A DNA stretch of 64,000 nt, from NCBI GenBank assembly GCA_033060915.1, contig CM065380.1, positions 46,806,001 through 46,870,000 of the forward strand, read 5' to 3'. How positions within the stretch are numbered: position 1 is the first letter of the stretch; each line of letters begins with the position of its first letter. This stretch comes from Euryodendron excelsum (Eukaryota; Streptophyta; Magnoliopsida; Ericales; Pentaphylacaceae). The notes beneath the pieces were generated by a model. That model saw only the letters and a list, made by a program, of their open reading frames with translations, ran no database searches and was not told where the DNA came from. The position numbers and the translations under genes were made by a program. Of this stretch, positions 12,024 through 23,800 are shown one piece after another.

Positions 12024-12740
12024 TCACTCCACTATAAGATCAATGCGCTCATGAACCAGTCCAATACGCTCCACTAGGTTAGTATGAATAACAGTCAGTG
12101 GGGTAGAGAGAGCAGCAATGGCAACAGTAGTGGTTGAAGAAGAAGTAAGAGCTGGAGCAAAAGTGCCTGCAGGAGGAGGAGCAAAGGTAGGAGCAATGGA
12201 GGTAGAAGAAGCAGTAGGATCAATTAGGGTACCCTCATCATCAGAAAGTTCCACTGCAGGATAGTGTAACTGTGGAGGAGGTGGGGCATCACCAAGGTGT
12301 GCATTACTCATCTTAAGAGTATGTCTCGAAATGGGTTTACCAACAGGTAAACAAGTCTCATGGGGTGCGACTACGATCTGATGACATGACAGAAACTCGA
12401 TGATTATGAGCCCGAAAGGAAGATAGGCTCGAGAGGAGTTATCAACAGAGGCCTTGAGGATGAGATTAAACAAGAGTCGACCCACATCCACACCCATATC
12501 TGTGGCAATAGCATGCATCAGCTGGGCACGGGACTCCTCAATCTCACTCACATGGGAAGTGCATAGAAATAAGTCACACATCACATGATTGAGCACCCTA
12601 AAGACATCCTTCAACCCTTTCTGCTTCAAGTGACTCAAAGGGACTGGGGGCTAGTCACCTCCAGCAGTAAACAAGAGCTGGGCCAAGGAATTCAAGGTAG
12701 GCCCAGACCGAGAGGGAGGATAGGGAAACTCAAAATGAAT
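12024..12740 (-). pseudogene. Plant transposon-protein domain (PF20167-like) fragment
   Basis: The minus strand keeps one long frame (12638 to 12024, 204 aa) preceded by a further in-frame stretch behind a stop at about 12650. Visible features are an N-terminal run with 'QLMHAIATDMGVDVGRLLFN' (about residues 38-57), then 'YLPFGLIIIEFL' (about 72-83), then a proline/alanine/threonine-rich tail from about residue 115. The order 'HAI..g..idvGrli...LPF..lI...l' is that of the putative plant transposon protein domain often found in gypsy-type elements. Its biochemical role is not known. No gag, protease or RT is next to it. It may be an extra ORF of the decayed element whose LTR end is at about 13.1 kb. 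The assignment is by remembered motif pattern only, without a profile search. Confidence 0.5.
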
Positions 12741-12789
12741 GGGATGTGTGATGTGGTGAAAGATGCATATGTCAAATATAGAGAAATCA

Positions 12790-13140
12790 AGTGACACCCC
12801 ACGAAATCAATTTATAATTGCTTTATATTTCGATTTCGTATTCTGCATCAATAGTTTAATAGTCATTAGTTTCTATTTTCAATTGCATTAGTATACTTAT
12901 TAGTTAGAAACCACAATCTTCAAAACCCAAAAGATTTTTGGTCTATTTTTGTCATTATTAGATATGATTTCATTCAATTTGCAATTCAAATTAAGTAAGT
13001 CCATTGTGAGCATCTGCCCATTTTTATACTTGAATCAATTCTCTGGGAAGAACGATAACCGGAGAATAGCCGATAAACTACAACGCGAAACCGTACGCTT
13101 GCAGGAATTTAGTCAACTATCAAGCACTATAATAAGAAGT
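12790..13140 (+). mobile_element. Possible gypsy LTR end
   Basis: The stretch ends 'gataaactacaacgcgaaa', 'cgtacgcttgcagg' and 'agtcaactatcaag', phrases typical just upstream of the primer site in several plant gypsy elements. A possible LTR start TGACACCCCACG is at about 12793. No PBS, PPT or target duplication could be confirmed, so this is a weak call. Confidence 0.3.
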
Positions 13141-14410
13141 AAATAAAAAATCACTGGGATAGTACAAAGCAAGATTGGAAGATTTGATACAAGTTAAAAG
13201 CACATGAGATTGGGCTTAGATGGGATTATGACAAAAAAGCACTGTTATTGCTAGTAATGAATGGTGGAAGGACTACACTCAGGTATACATATATTGTTAT
13301 AGTTACAATTATAATATAGGTATCTAAGACATTAGATTTCACCTTTTTTTTATTTTTTTGTAACAGTCTTGCCTAGATGTTATTAAAGAAATGAAATGAA
13401 CACTTGCTTGCCAACAATCAAAGAAATGAAAACATGAAACAAGAAAAAACAGTTTGATGACAATTCAGAATCTTTTGGATTCTAGCTATAGGGATTAGCT
13501 TAGATTATGATAATCTTTCACGCAAAACAATTATCTAACTAATATACTTTCTATTAAAAAAAAATTACTTGAGCGATGATCTCTATCTTATCATTATCTT
13601 TACTCTGAACTCTACCATAAATAGAAATCCTACAGACTTTTGATTATCCACATGATTCTATGGTGGAGATATTTCCCAAGCTATCTACGTAGCATAAAGT
13701 AACACGTTACCTCCCAATGCAAAGTCATTGGAAGGAGCACCACATGTCCTTCAGCGATATCAACAACCTATAATTCAGTCGTGTGTCCTAATGTCAGTCT
13801 AGTCGAAGGACCGTCTGAAGAGTCTATCAACGCATCCCACATCACCTGAGCAATATCCATAAGAATCCCACCAAAAAATAAATAAGCAAAATCTTGCAGC
13901 CAAAAAAAAAAAAAATGCAAGTATCATATGAACACAATCAATTAAAAGTATGGTGTTGAATTAAATAAGTAAAATATGCAACATTAGGAAAAACATACAT
14001 AATCTTTTTCCAACTCCACTAATGTCGTTAACCTTCATTCCTAAACGATAAACCTGTTTTATTATTTTATCACAATCCCAGAAAAAATAAGAAAAACCTA
14101 ATTTGGTTCCCAGCCTATAGAAAATATTTGGAAAACAAACATTAATTTGAAGGAAAAACATATGGTTCTAAGAAATAGAAACTAGATTATAGATAGGTAG
14201 CGAACTTAGACCCAAACTAAGATGAACAAGATAACCAAAACGAAAGAAAGACATGCATAGGGTGCCAACTAATGATAGGAAAAAAGAATTACTCACCCAT
14301 CCCACCATGCTAATAACTACTCCCTTTTGAGAATTCAAACTTTTCAAGGACAAAAATGTCTCTGGTACTGTGATGATAGTTATAACTTAGACTAATTATA
14401 TCTACATATT
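13141..14410. other. AT-rich sequence without recognisable genes
   Basis: Short ORFs only, no domain signature, and a few poly(A) runs (13555, 13905). This is the pre-insertion DNA into which the copia element at 14416 went. Confidence 0.5.
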
Positions 14411-14415
14411 GGACT

Positions 14416-14586
14416 TGTTAGTGTATATATTACCATAGTTCTTAGTTAGTTTACACATATCCCACACTGGTTAATCATCACTTCTCTTACATTCTTTTGT
14501 ACTATAAATATAGGGTTCTTATGTACATCTAACTCACTCAATGCAATGCATTCTCTTTTGCATATCTCTCTCTCTCTTTTCTAACA
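14416..14586 (+). repeat. 5' LTR of the copia element
   Basis: 171 bp, TGTTAGTG..CTAACA. It has a TATA box ACTATAAATA (14501-14510) and a CT-rich end (14565-14580). It is clearly the same sequence as 19110-19288. Confidence 0.9.
14503..14510 (+). promoter_or_regulatory. TATA box in the copia 5' LTR
   Basis: TATAAATA within 'gtactataaatatagg'. The 3' LTR has a degraded copy, 'tattataaatataag', near 19194. Confidence 0.7.
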
Positions 14587-14974
14587 TTGTATCAGAGCTA
14601 ATGGAAAGTATGTTCTGTGGTTGCCCTTCGAGGGATCTTCTACATCAGAACTCCTAAGATTCTCTTCCTCCTCTCATGCCACTTTTCAGCCAACCTCCGG
14701 TGCCTTTTCAACCAACTTTCAGTGATCTTCGACCATCTTCCAGCGATTTTTGTCTGGCTTTTAACTAATTTGCGCCTTTTGAATCTAATTCTAGTATCAT
14801 TTTCTACTAGTTCTGCATTGTTTCTTCTGTTTCTCTTGCTTTGGAAGCTTTTATATTGCTATTCTTTACTATTGGTTCATGTTATTCCATATCTCTCACC
14901 TACATAGTGTTCTGAAGTCTCTTGACCGATTCTTCTAACTTTGTAGGGTCCTAATTATATTCCTTAGTCTCAAG

Positions 14975-15810
14975 CCATGTCCAGTTTTCTTAAGGGGAGA
15001 AAACTTTGGCACAATGTCACTAAAGATGTTTAGGCACCTGTTAAAGGTATAGCTGAAACGGCTACAAAATTCACTGAATGACTTGAGGAATGGGACAATA
15101 AGAATCATCAAATCATCACCTGGTTCCAGAATACATCCATTCCTTCTATCAGTCTCTAGTTTGGACGCTTTGACACAGCTCACTCTATTGGGGTCTTCCT
15201 AGCCAACCCCTACACCACTGCTGATCTTATTTATTAGTACCAACTTCTAATTTCTCTGCATTATCTCAGGAATCTGGCCAATCTATCAATGCCTTCTTGT
15301 CTCAGATATATACTATTTGGGATTAGTTGACTCCATCTGAGCCTACTTGGACATGTTCTGCTAATGCTACTCAGTTTGCCCTCTACCGCGATCAACAATG
15401 ACTGATTATGTTTCTGAAGGCTCTTACTGATGTATTCGAGCCTTTTTGACCTCTCTTCTCCATCGTTGCCCTCTTCCTACCTAGGAACATGCTATTTCTG
15501 AACTCTTATCTAACGAGACTCGTCTTGGCCTCACTCGGTCACCACTTGTGGACACCGTTCTTACCACATCTAGTTCTCGATTCCGAGGCTCTTTAGGTGG
15601 TTCTCGCTGTTCTTCAGCTCCCGATAGTTCCTGCATTTCTACTCAGCCTTTTGGGTCCTTTTTGGGTCCTGTTTTCTTGTCTGATGCTTGTACATTCTGT
15701 CATGCCACTGGCCATCACCTACTTACCTGCCCCACTTGGATTTGCAAGCACTGTCGTCAGTGTGGCCCTAGTCACTTTCTCTTTGATTGCCTTAAAAAAC
15801 CTTCTTGAAG
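14975..15810 (+). pseudogene. copia gag remnant with zinc knuckle
   Basis: Capsid/nucleocapsid precursor of the copia element. The start near 14975 follows the leader, and the frame soon shows 'FLKGRKLWHNVTKDV', a form of the conserved 'YL.G..LW..V' motif of copia gag. The W-rich segment 'EEWDNKNHQIITWFQN' follows at about 15085. Several in-frame stops interrupt it (for example tag after KDV, tga near 15078). A cysteine/histidine-rich knuckle region at about 15690-15800 reads CTFCHATGHHLLTCP, then CKHC..CGPSHFLFDC; the first part has the CX2CX4HX4C spacing. Protein would coat the element RNA. Now non-functional. Confidence 0.75.
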
Positions 15811-15959
15811 AGATTCTCACCTTCAGTCTGCTGCTATCACTACTGATGATTCTGTTGTTCTCTCATCGTCCTCATCTGTGATCAATATCAATAATCTTCT
15901 TGCACTCTTTCAACAGTTTATATCTACCTCTGGTAATTCTTCATCTACTGCCTTGTCTG

Positions 15960-17220
15960 CTACTTCAGGTATTTCTTCATGGTTCTTTAACTCTAGATGT
16001 AACAATCATATAACTTCTGACCTAACAGCTTTTTCTTTCAAATCTTCTGTATATGCTCTTCTTGTCATTTAGACTGCTGATGGGTCCTCTATGTCTATCA
16101 ATCATGTTGGTCATGTCTCCACTTCCACTTTTGCACTCCCTCATACGTATTACATTCCTAAACTTATACTCAATCTTATTTCTATTAGCCAATTATGTGA
16201 TCTTGGTTTTATTGTTCTTTTCTCTTCTACTGGCCGTATGGTGCAAGATCCGCGGACGAGACAAACTCTTGGGATAGGCCATAAACATGGTCGCTTGTTT
16301 TAGCTCGTTCATCTTCACCTTCCTACTTTAACTGCTACTAAAACTTCTTGTTCTGCTGTTACTTCCTCATTTTTTAGACTTTGGCACTCTCGTTTAGGTA
16401 ATGTTTTCTTAGGTCGTTTACATTTTCTTTTGTCTAAAGGTGTGTTAGGTTCTGTCCCTAATGAACACCTTGATTGTCAGTCCTGTCAACTTGCCAAACA
16501 ACTGGCTTTATCCTTTAATAACAATGCTTCTTTTTCTTTGGCTCATTTTGACTTGATTCACTCTGATATTTGGGGGCCCTCTCCCACTTCTATTATGGGA
16601 CGCTCCTAATATTTTGTCGTATTTGTTGATGATTTCTCTAGATATACTTGGTTTTATCTCTTACAAAATTGATTTCAACTTTAACAAACCTATTATGATT
16701 TTGCTTGCATGATCAAAACCCAATTTTCTCGTGATATCAAGACATTTCGGTCTGACAATACTGCAAAATATTGTGGTGAGATATTTCTTGCTTTTCTACG
16801 TGAGCATGGCACTGTTCCTCATCATTCTTGTCCTAGTACTTCACAACAAAATGGTCATATTGAACGAAAACATCATCATCTTCTTGATACTACCCGTGCT
16901 CTTCTTATCTTATATCATGCCGTGAACGATTTTGGGGTGAAGCTGCTCTTACTGCTGTTTACACCATCAACCGTGTACCTTTTACTCCCCTTGGTAACCT
17001 CACTCCCTATGAGCGTCTGTATGGTACTACCCTTGATTATTACTCTCTTCATGTTTTTGGGTGTGCCTATTTTGTCTTACTTCAGCCTTATAAGCGTACT
17101 AAATTGGAGCCTCAAGCTCATCTTTACTGCTTCTTAGGTTATGAGATTGAACACAAAGGTTATCGCTTTTGGGATCCTCTATTTAAACGTCTTCGTGTTT
17201 CTTACCATGTTGTCTTTTAG
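15960..17220 (+). pseudogene. copia protease-integrase region, broken
   Basis: At about 15985 'WFFNSRCNNHITSD' resembles the segment around the protease active site in copia (usually D-S/T-G; here the Asp is replaced). The pre-integrase part follows at 16375-16510 with 'FWHSRLGN' and 'CQSCQLAKQ', the HHCC-like zinc-binding segment. The integrase core starts with 'SDIWGPSP' at about 16562 and continues 'FVVFVDDFSRYTW' (16612-16655). The next catalytic part is at about 16745-16870 with 'TFRSDNTAKYC' and 'QQNGHIERKHHHLLD', giving D..D..E signature surroundings. Stops at 16607 and 16670 and a frame change after 16925 disable it. A normal enzyme inserts the cDNA in the nucleus. Confidence 0.8.
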
Positions 17221-17624
17221 GAACGCAAGATGTTCTCCTCCTTATCTTCCTTCTATCAATTCTCTCCTTTTGCTCCTTCTTACTTCACTGATCCTACTAT
17301 TGAGCTCTTTCCTAAGGCTATTATTGTCCCTGATGTTGTCCCTCTTGAGAATGTCCATGTCCCTGATACTATCACACCTGATGTGCTCCTGTTACAGTCT
17401 ATCCAGTGGAGTCCTCTTTGGTTGGTCATGCGCCTCCTGCTGGCTTTTCGGTCTCTGATCCTTCTCAGTCTTCTTCTTCTGATGAGCCTCTTGTTCGACG
17501 TTCTACCTAGGTAAGTAATATTTCTCCTCACCTTCATGATTATCACTGTTTCTCCACTATTCTTGCTCAATATCAGCCTCGCACTTGTCATAAGGATAGT
17601 TCTAATCCTCTTTGGCAGTAAGCA

Positions 17625-18434
17625 ATGGATGATGAATTGCAGGCTCTTGCTAATACTCACACTTGGGACTTGGTTGATCTTCGTCCTGCTAAAATTGTAA
17701 TCGAGTGTCGTAGGGTCTACAGGATCAAGACCCGTTCTGTGGAATGTTACAAAGCTTGTCTAGTCAATGTCATACAAAGTCAGGAGTATGGCATTGACTA
17801 TGAGGAGACCTTTACTCCTGTTGTCTATCCCACCTCTGTCCGAAGTCTTATTATCGTGGCTTCTATTCGCCAATGGCCCTTATATCAGTTGGATGTCAAG
17901 AATACCTTCCTCAATGGTCATCTCTCTGAGGACCTCTATATGAAGCCCCCTCCTAGTGCTTCTCATTCCTCACATCAAGTCTGCAAGCTTCGTCGTGCTC
18001 TCTATAGTCATAAGCAAGCTCCTCGTGCCTGGTATGCCAAATTTAGTTCCACCATCAGTGACCTTAGTTTCTCTTCTAGTGATTATGATTCTTCTCTCTT
18101 TGTTCACAAATCTTCACATGGCACTGTTCTCCTCGTTCTTTATGTAGATGATATGATCCTCACTAGTGATGATGTTCATGGCATTTCTAAGCTTAAGGAA
18201 TTTCTTAGCCGTCATTTTGAGATGAAAGATCTTGGTCCTCTCAGCTACTTTCTTGGCCTTGAGATCTCTTTTGGCTCTACTGGTTATTCTCTTACTCAAA
18301 CCAAGTATGCCTCAGATCTTTTTACTCGTGCTAGTCCAACTAATAGTAAGACTGCTTCCATACCTCTGGAAGCTAATATACATCTTACTCCTCTAGATGG
18401 CGAGCCTCTATTTGACACTACTCTCTATCGATAG
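17625..18434 (+). pseudogene. copia reverse transcriptase
   Basis: Longest surviving frame of the element (269 aa). It starts 'MDDELQALANTHTWDLV', the usual RVT_2 opening after 'W..AM..E..AL..N.TW.LV'. Seen in order: 'YKACLVNVIQSQEYGIDYEETFTPVV' in two halves (about residues 44-68), 'QLDVKNTFLNGHLSEDLYM' (about 88-106), 'VLLVLYVDDMILTS' with the catalytic YVDD box (about 170-180), then 'LGPLSYFLGLEI' (about 202-213). One TAG stop ends it at 18432, and the frame resumes just after (LVRSIVCL). The usual 'AF' next to the first catalytic Asp has become 'NTF'. The enzyme would copy element RNA to cDNA in cytoplasmic particles. Upstream frame 17520-17624 belongs to the linker. Confidence 0.9.
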
Positions 18435-19090
18435 CTCGTTAGGAGTATTGTTTGCCTCACCGTTACTTGTTCTGATATTGTTCATGTTGTGCACCTTGTT
18501 AGTCAGTTTTTGTCCTCGCCTCGCTCCACTCACTATGTTGCCATTCTTCGCATCTTCGTTATGTTAAAAGAATTCTATTTCATGGTCTACACTACTCTTG
18601 TCACTCCCCTTTATAGCTATATGCCTATTCTGATACTGATTGGGCCGGTGATCCCACTGATTGTCGTTCTATCACCGGGTTCTGTTTCTTTCTTGGTGAT
18701 TCTCTTATTTCTTGGTGTAGTAAGAAGCAGACCTTACTACTCGCTCTAGTACTAAGACCAAGTATCGTGCCCTAGCTGACACCACTCGAGAACTTCTTTG
18801 GATTCGATAGTTATATACTTCAAGACATAGGTGTCTCTCATTCTGGTGCTACTATTTTTCATTATGACAATCGCAGTGCTATTAAGATTGCTCACAATGA
18901 TGTGTTTTATGATTGTACTAAGCACATCGAGATTGATTGCCACTTCATTCGGCAGCATGTTGTTCGTGGTACTATTCATCTTCTCTCTATCACCTCTACT
19001 GAGCAATCTGCTGATATTTTCAACGAATCTCATCCTCTTGAATAGTTTCATGATCTGGTTTTCAAACTCAATTTGGTTTCTACTCAACCA
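18435..19090 (+). pseudogene. copia RNase H region, frameshifted
   Basis: After the RT stop the reading continues in pieces. The segment at about 18620-18730 reads '[12 protein letters not shown]' then '[21 protein letters not shown]' in halves, the signature of copia RNase H with its first catalytic Asp. 'IRIAHNDV'-like and 'TKHIEIDCHFIRQHV' segments near 18880-18960 complete the domain. Frameshifts at about 18600, 18730 and 18815 separate the parts. The PPT and 3' LTR follow directly. Confidence 0.75.
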
Positions 19091-19109
19091 TCTTGAGTTT
19101 GAGGGGAGA

Positions 19110-19288
19110 TGATAGTGTACATATTACCATAGTTCTTAGTTAGTTTGCACATATCCCCCATCAGTTAATCACTACTTCTCTTCCATTCTTTTGTATTATA
19201 AATATAAGATTCTCATGTACATCCAACTCACTCAATACAATACATTATCTTTTGCATATATCTCTCTCTCCCTCTCTCTCTTTTAATG
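19110..19288 (+). repeat. 3' LTR of the copia element
   Basis: Starts TGATAGTGTACATATTACC directly after the PPT. It ends TTTTAATG where the 5' LTR has TTTTCTAACA, so the terminal CA has mutated to TG. The flanking GGACT confirms the boundary. Confidence 0.88.
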
Positions 19289-19293
19289 GGACT

Positions 19294-20330
19294 GATGACA
19301 GTTAATGTTTAATATGATAATAGTTTTGACAAGATGTGACTACATTGCAGTAATTACAAGTCACATATGTAGTAACTACGTGTCACATTAGTCACAACTG
19401 ATGATTGCTTTTTCGTCAAAACATCCAAATTTTTTAAAAAATTCCTATCTAATGGTCAAATATATATATATATATATATATATTTATAATTTAGTTGCAA
19501 GGTACTGATACTATAAAAACCTCTCACGGTAATCCTTTAAGTACATATGTAACTACTGCATTCAAATTCAAATTAAAAGAGAGCAATTCTCCAAATTACC
19601 ACATTATCAGACAAACCATATTGAAAAGGACAATTGTTGGAGGCAGGGAGCAAGAAAGTTATATGACGCTTGAGGTGGCATCTCTATCTCTCTCTTGATA
19701 TTTCTTATTTCTAAAGCAAGCTTTAGAAAAATATTTGGAAAATAAGACACTAGCACTTCCAAAGTCTTGTGTTAGAAAATATTCGCTAAATACAATATGG
19801 CATGAGCATAGTAATATAAGAAGAAAAAAGGTACAATAATGCAGATATTGAACTGGACGACCAATACCAAGAGGAGTTGAAGACAGGAACGTATTTACCC
19901 AACAATGACAGTCAAGAAGAAACATTGCCTGAGGATTGAGGGGCCATGTCTATCAGGCTGCTTTTTGAGTGCAAACCCTAAAAATTGAATAAAACTGATT
20001 AATGAGGAATGTGTTTTACTGGTAATCCAATTTCTCTCTCACTATGTATAACATCAGTCCCAAATTATGCCAACTACTAGTCAATCAGCATCCACCAACT
20101 AGTCAAAGCCAATAATAGGCCACTCTCTCACAGTAGTACACATTTTTTAAGAAGGATCCGCCCTTGGGTTTAGCAGTTTCTACATTATCAGGTTTCTTCT
20201 TCTTAAAATTGTATTCATTTTCTATGTTATGATATGCATGGATGATTTTCCACCAATCACTGTGAATTTACTGTGTACATTTTGAAAATTAAAATCTTTC
20301 ACGCGGCTATCACTATGCCCACATGGTTTC
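19294..20330. other. Unassigned AT-rich sequence
   Basis: No domain or terminus is recognised. A loose inverted pair 'tgtgacta..gtagtcac'-like around 19336-19392 (gatgtgactac, agtcacatatg, tgtcacattagtcaca) hints at a small decayed repeat, without supportable boundaries. Confidence 0.4.
19460..19483. repeat. (TA)n microsatellite
   Basis: Uninterrupted alternating T and A, about 12 units. Confidence 0.9.
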
Positions 20331-20332
20331 CT

Positions 20333-20460
20333 TCTCTATGTAAAGAGAAGAGCAGCAGAAGAAGAAGAAGAGAGAACAAGAAGAAAGGGAGAAGAGAGAA
20401 AAGAAAGAGAGAAAATGAAGAGAATAGAAAGTATAGAAAAGAGAGACAGAGCAAAAGCTC
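20333..20460 (+). repeat. Polypurine (GA-rich) tract
   Basis: About 125 bases consist almost wholly of A and G (gaagaagaagaagagag and variants). It lies about 200 bp before the primer-site-like sequence of the copia relict and could be part of its LTR/leader. The overlapping ORFs on both strands are low-complexity artefacts. Confidence 0.7.
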
Positions 20461-21837
20461 TGGACAAATATTGAAAGATACAGTTATATTCATTTTTCTT
20501 CTATAATATAATGAAATATTGCGTGATCTAGAACACAAACCCTAATAGTTTCAGAAAAACTAATATGATAAAAATTTGACAGTTTTTGAAGAACTATTCA
20601 CTATACTTTGTATTGAATTATTTTATCTATTTTATATTTTCTTTTAGTTTTATAACACATTATCATTACGAGGCTCGAAGTACTTGCAAAATTTATTTAT
20701 TTTTTGTTCTTCACCACATCAAATGATTTGTGGATATAACATGTAAAACTTCATTTGGATTTACACTGGATCTGAGGTATGCTCATTGTCAATTTAATTT
20801 CGTTGCATATTATATTTTTAACCTTAGTATTAGAGCCACAAAAGTTGCTTTCCTACTTGCGTAGACTATTTTTTTCATGAAACTTTGGTTGAGTTATAAG
20901 GGTGGTGTAGCCAAATGATCTCCGATTGGCCTGTATTTTAGTATGTTATAGCCTATAACAACATGATTCAATCGGTGAAATTTCATAAGAAAACTTACTC
21001 CCGTTTGACATAGATCTGAAAAATAAATTTTAAAATTCAAAACTTTGTTGATTTATTTCTCACAGATTTTGAATTTTTGACCTATTATATTTATAAATTT
21101 GGAATCCTTATTTCAATAACTTTCCATAAACATGTGGCTTAACTATATTTTGATATCTGGATTGAAAGTTATAGACAATTTAAATTAAAAAAAATCTAGA
21201 TCTGATCAAAATAGTGATAATATATATACCGAATGAATGGTATAGTAATTAATATTATTCATCAACAGTACTCTTACTATTTATAATTGATAAATATTGA
21301 GTATAACTACTATTTATAAACAGTGATTTTACTATGAATAAATAGTGATTACATAGTAATTATATAGTATACAATATTGAATGAATAGTATGTTGCACAG
21401 TACTTTTTAAAAAAATTTCGGTTCTGTTTTCATGAGTTTGTTGTCTTTTATCATTAATATATTCGATAGAGGTTTTACATGATCATTAACTTATGGTTGT
21501 CAGATCATATTATTGCAATTGCATTTTATTAAATGTATTCCTCTAAATTTTTTTGTCAAAAGCCATACAGAAGTGATGGACTTTGAAAATACAATTAATC
21601 TCTGTAAAATGCTTATTAAGGCATGTAAGTTGTTTATTTAATTATTGTTGTTTTATAAGGTCTGCTTGCCGCCTGACACTGTTTTAATTTTTGTAATTTT
21701 ACTTTATGTTGCTGCTATTATTTAACTATGCTTATTATGACTGCTACTTATTATTTTGTCATAGTATTGTCTTCAAATTTTTCTATAAAGAAAAATATGA
21801 GTTCTAAAAGACCGTAATTTTTCAAAAGTTTATTATG

Positions 21838-21950
21838 ATTAAATGCACTTGAAGTTGCAAGATTATCAATAAATGCACTTGGAGTTGCAAGATTATGGTT
21901 GAATGCATCTGAAGGTGCAAGGCAATGATTTAGTGCACCTGAAGTTATAA
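21838..21950 (+). repeat. Four ~30-bp tandem units 'atgcacttgaagttgcaagatta'
   Basis: Units start at about 21842, 21872, 21903 and 21932 with 'tgca(c/t)(t/c)tg(a/g)ag(t/g)t(g)caag'. Similar words recur at 23205-23290. They belong to the copia relict. Confidence 0.7.
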
Positions 21951-23429
21951 TATTTTACAAGGAGATAGTACAATATTACCAAATAAAAGAATGAGTACAA
22001 TTTTTATTATTCAAATAAGTCCACAATGAAAATGATGTGGAGGAAATCTTCTTAATAAATATATGATAGAAAAATATATTTACATTTTATACCTCGAACA
22101 TACTTCAGCAATAGCAATATCGAGAGTGTTAATTCAGAAAAATATTTTGAAATAATATATTATATTTTAATAGCATATCGTGTAAATATAATAAAAGATA
22201 AGCATAAATAGTTAAAAAAAACTTAGTTACTTTCATATGTACTATTTACATTACTATTTATGATACTATTAATGCGTCCCACGCTATTTTGGTTTTGGCT
22301 CTCATTTTCTTCCTACGTTCTCATTAGTGTTATATCATCTTTTTGAAAAGAATGTAAATTTATAATATGTTTCAATTCCTGAAATGATGAGTAAATGGTA
22401 TGGATCCAGCATGGTGCAACTCATTAAATCGAGTACTATAATTAGCTGAACATTTGACCAATTTTTTTCATTCCCTAAAGTGAATGTAATTTTATTTGAT
22501 GGTCATGGACATTGTCACAGATGTGATTGCAATGTAATAATATTTGAAATTAAGGAGATATCCAAGTGGTTACAAATGCCACCAGAAGTGGAATAATGTG
22601 AGTAAAAGAAAATAAGAAAAGGTTTGCTGAATAAATCTTCCAAGAATGATAAAGATGTTTCATTGGTCATGTACTTGTAGTACGATGATTAAATAGATTC
22701 TTATAGGAGATATCATTTAACAATGAAACTTCATATATATTTTGCATACGAAGGCTTGGATCGTACCGATGCCTCAAACTCAAAAATTTTAAAGATAAAT
22801 GGAGAATACCGTTAAAACAATATTAGGCATTCCAAAATTGATTGAAAGCTCCAAGCGAGCTAAACTCTAGAAAAGTTGTGCTCTACAAGAGCTAACATAA
22901 TGTGGTCATGAACAAAACACTATATTGATGATGCATTCTATTCTACTAGCAGTACAAGAAATTTGCTCAAATCTTACAGATATTTTTACTTTGTTTCTAA
23001 TATTTTTTATATCAAGAGCATATAATGAAAAAGAATATAGAAATTAAAGTAATGAAAAATATCTTTTTTTACACTTCTTTTTTCATGCCAGAAGCATATA
23101 AAAACTTGCTGCTTTTCTTCTGGGTTATATAATATTATAAAATTATGGGATTGTTTGAAGTGATAAACCAAAAATTTTTTGACCCAAACGATTTTTATAT
23201 TATGAAATCACCTAAAGTGATATAATAGAAGTATTTATGGATTGCCGGCAGTAAAAGCATCTGAAGTGATGCACCAGAAGTGATTTGACCCTAAAAGAAT
23301 TTTATATTTTGCCATGATCGTCTTGATCATTCGGGATCAACAATGATACGTTCAATAATTGAAAATTTTCATGGACATCCGCAAATGAACTAGAAGATTC
23401 TTTTTGCCAAACAATTATTTACTTGCTCA

Positions 23430-23800
23430 GTGAGACTAACATATATATATATACATAGTCATTTTGATGAGTTAGTTTTCTCACTATTAGGGGGAGATAA
23501 GATGTACCGTGAGATCAATTCGAATACTGTGAAATGTCTCATCTTAATTCTCGGACAAGTGGATGTGAATCTAAAATTCACGCCTGAAACATTTACCGAT
23601 ACAAAGAAGGTAATCAAATCATATTGATACCAGCTGATAATACTCTAGCACATATTAAGGTCATTTTCGGACAATATGTAGATGTCCATGTAGGATCACC
23701 TGTTAATATAATAGTACATGATTTCAAAGTGCTTGAAGCATGGGAGGCTTGTCGATGCAACTGTCAAAACTCACAAAAAGAGAAAAGCACAACAAAATGA
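23430..23800 (+). pseudogene. copia integrase C-terminal / linker trace
   Basis: Part of the decayed polyprotein of the copia relict. 'FSLLGGDKMYREINSN' (about 23475-23530) is followed by 'ETFTDTKKVIKSY' (about 23590-23625), then in a shifted frame a 'YVDVHVGSPVN' segment and 'EAWEACRC' (about 23675-23760). The order 'DAFTDTK.VTKSHIPA..........G.P' followed by a basic 'GRP.GSKDK' tail is typical of the region between integrase and RT in this copia group. The line is interrupted by at least two frameshifts. There is no enzymatic core here. Recognition rests on remembered motif order. Confidence 0.55.

Larger units (their letters stand above)
14411..19293 (+). mobile_element. Full-length Ty1/copia retrotransposon (14416-19288), inactive
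   Basis: Short LTRs (14416-14586 and 19110-19288) enclose a 4.5-kb internal region. Order: primer site after the 5' LTR (ttgtatcagagct, 14587-14599, matching the 3' end of plant initiator Met-tRNA), gag, zinc knuckle, integrase, RT, RNase H, PPT (gagtttgaggggaga, ending 19109), 3' LTR. The order integrase before RT defines copia. Perfect 5-bp duplications GGACT flank the element (14411-14415 and 19289-19293). The 5' LTR ends TAACA, but the 3' LTR ends TAATG, two transitions from TAACA. Many stops and frameshifts break the polyprotein, so it cannot be autonomous. The short LTRs and protein motifs suggest an RE1/Tork-like plant lineage. Confidence 0.92.

Noticed and set aside
14587..14599. tRNA-like sequences at 14587, 57836 and 62205
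   Set aside because: They match only the tRNA 3' end and sit at LTR or leader ends, so they are primer binding sites and not tRNA genes.
17280..17660. 126-aa minus-strand ORF
   Set aside because: Antisense shadow of the copia linker/RT region.
20273..20538. Lys/Arg/Glu-rich ORF and its antisense Leu/Phe/Ser ORF
   Set aside because: Both are readings of a GA-rich tract; low complexity only.
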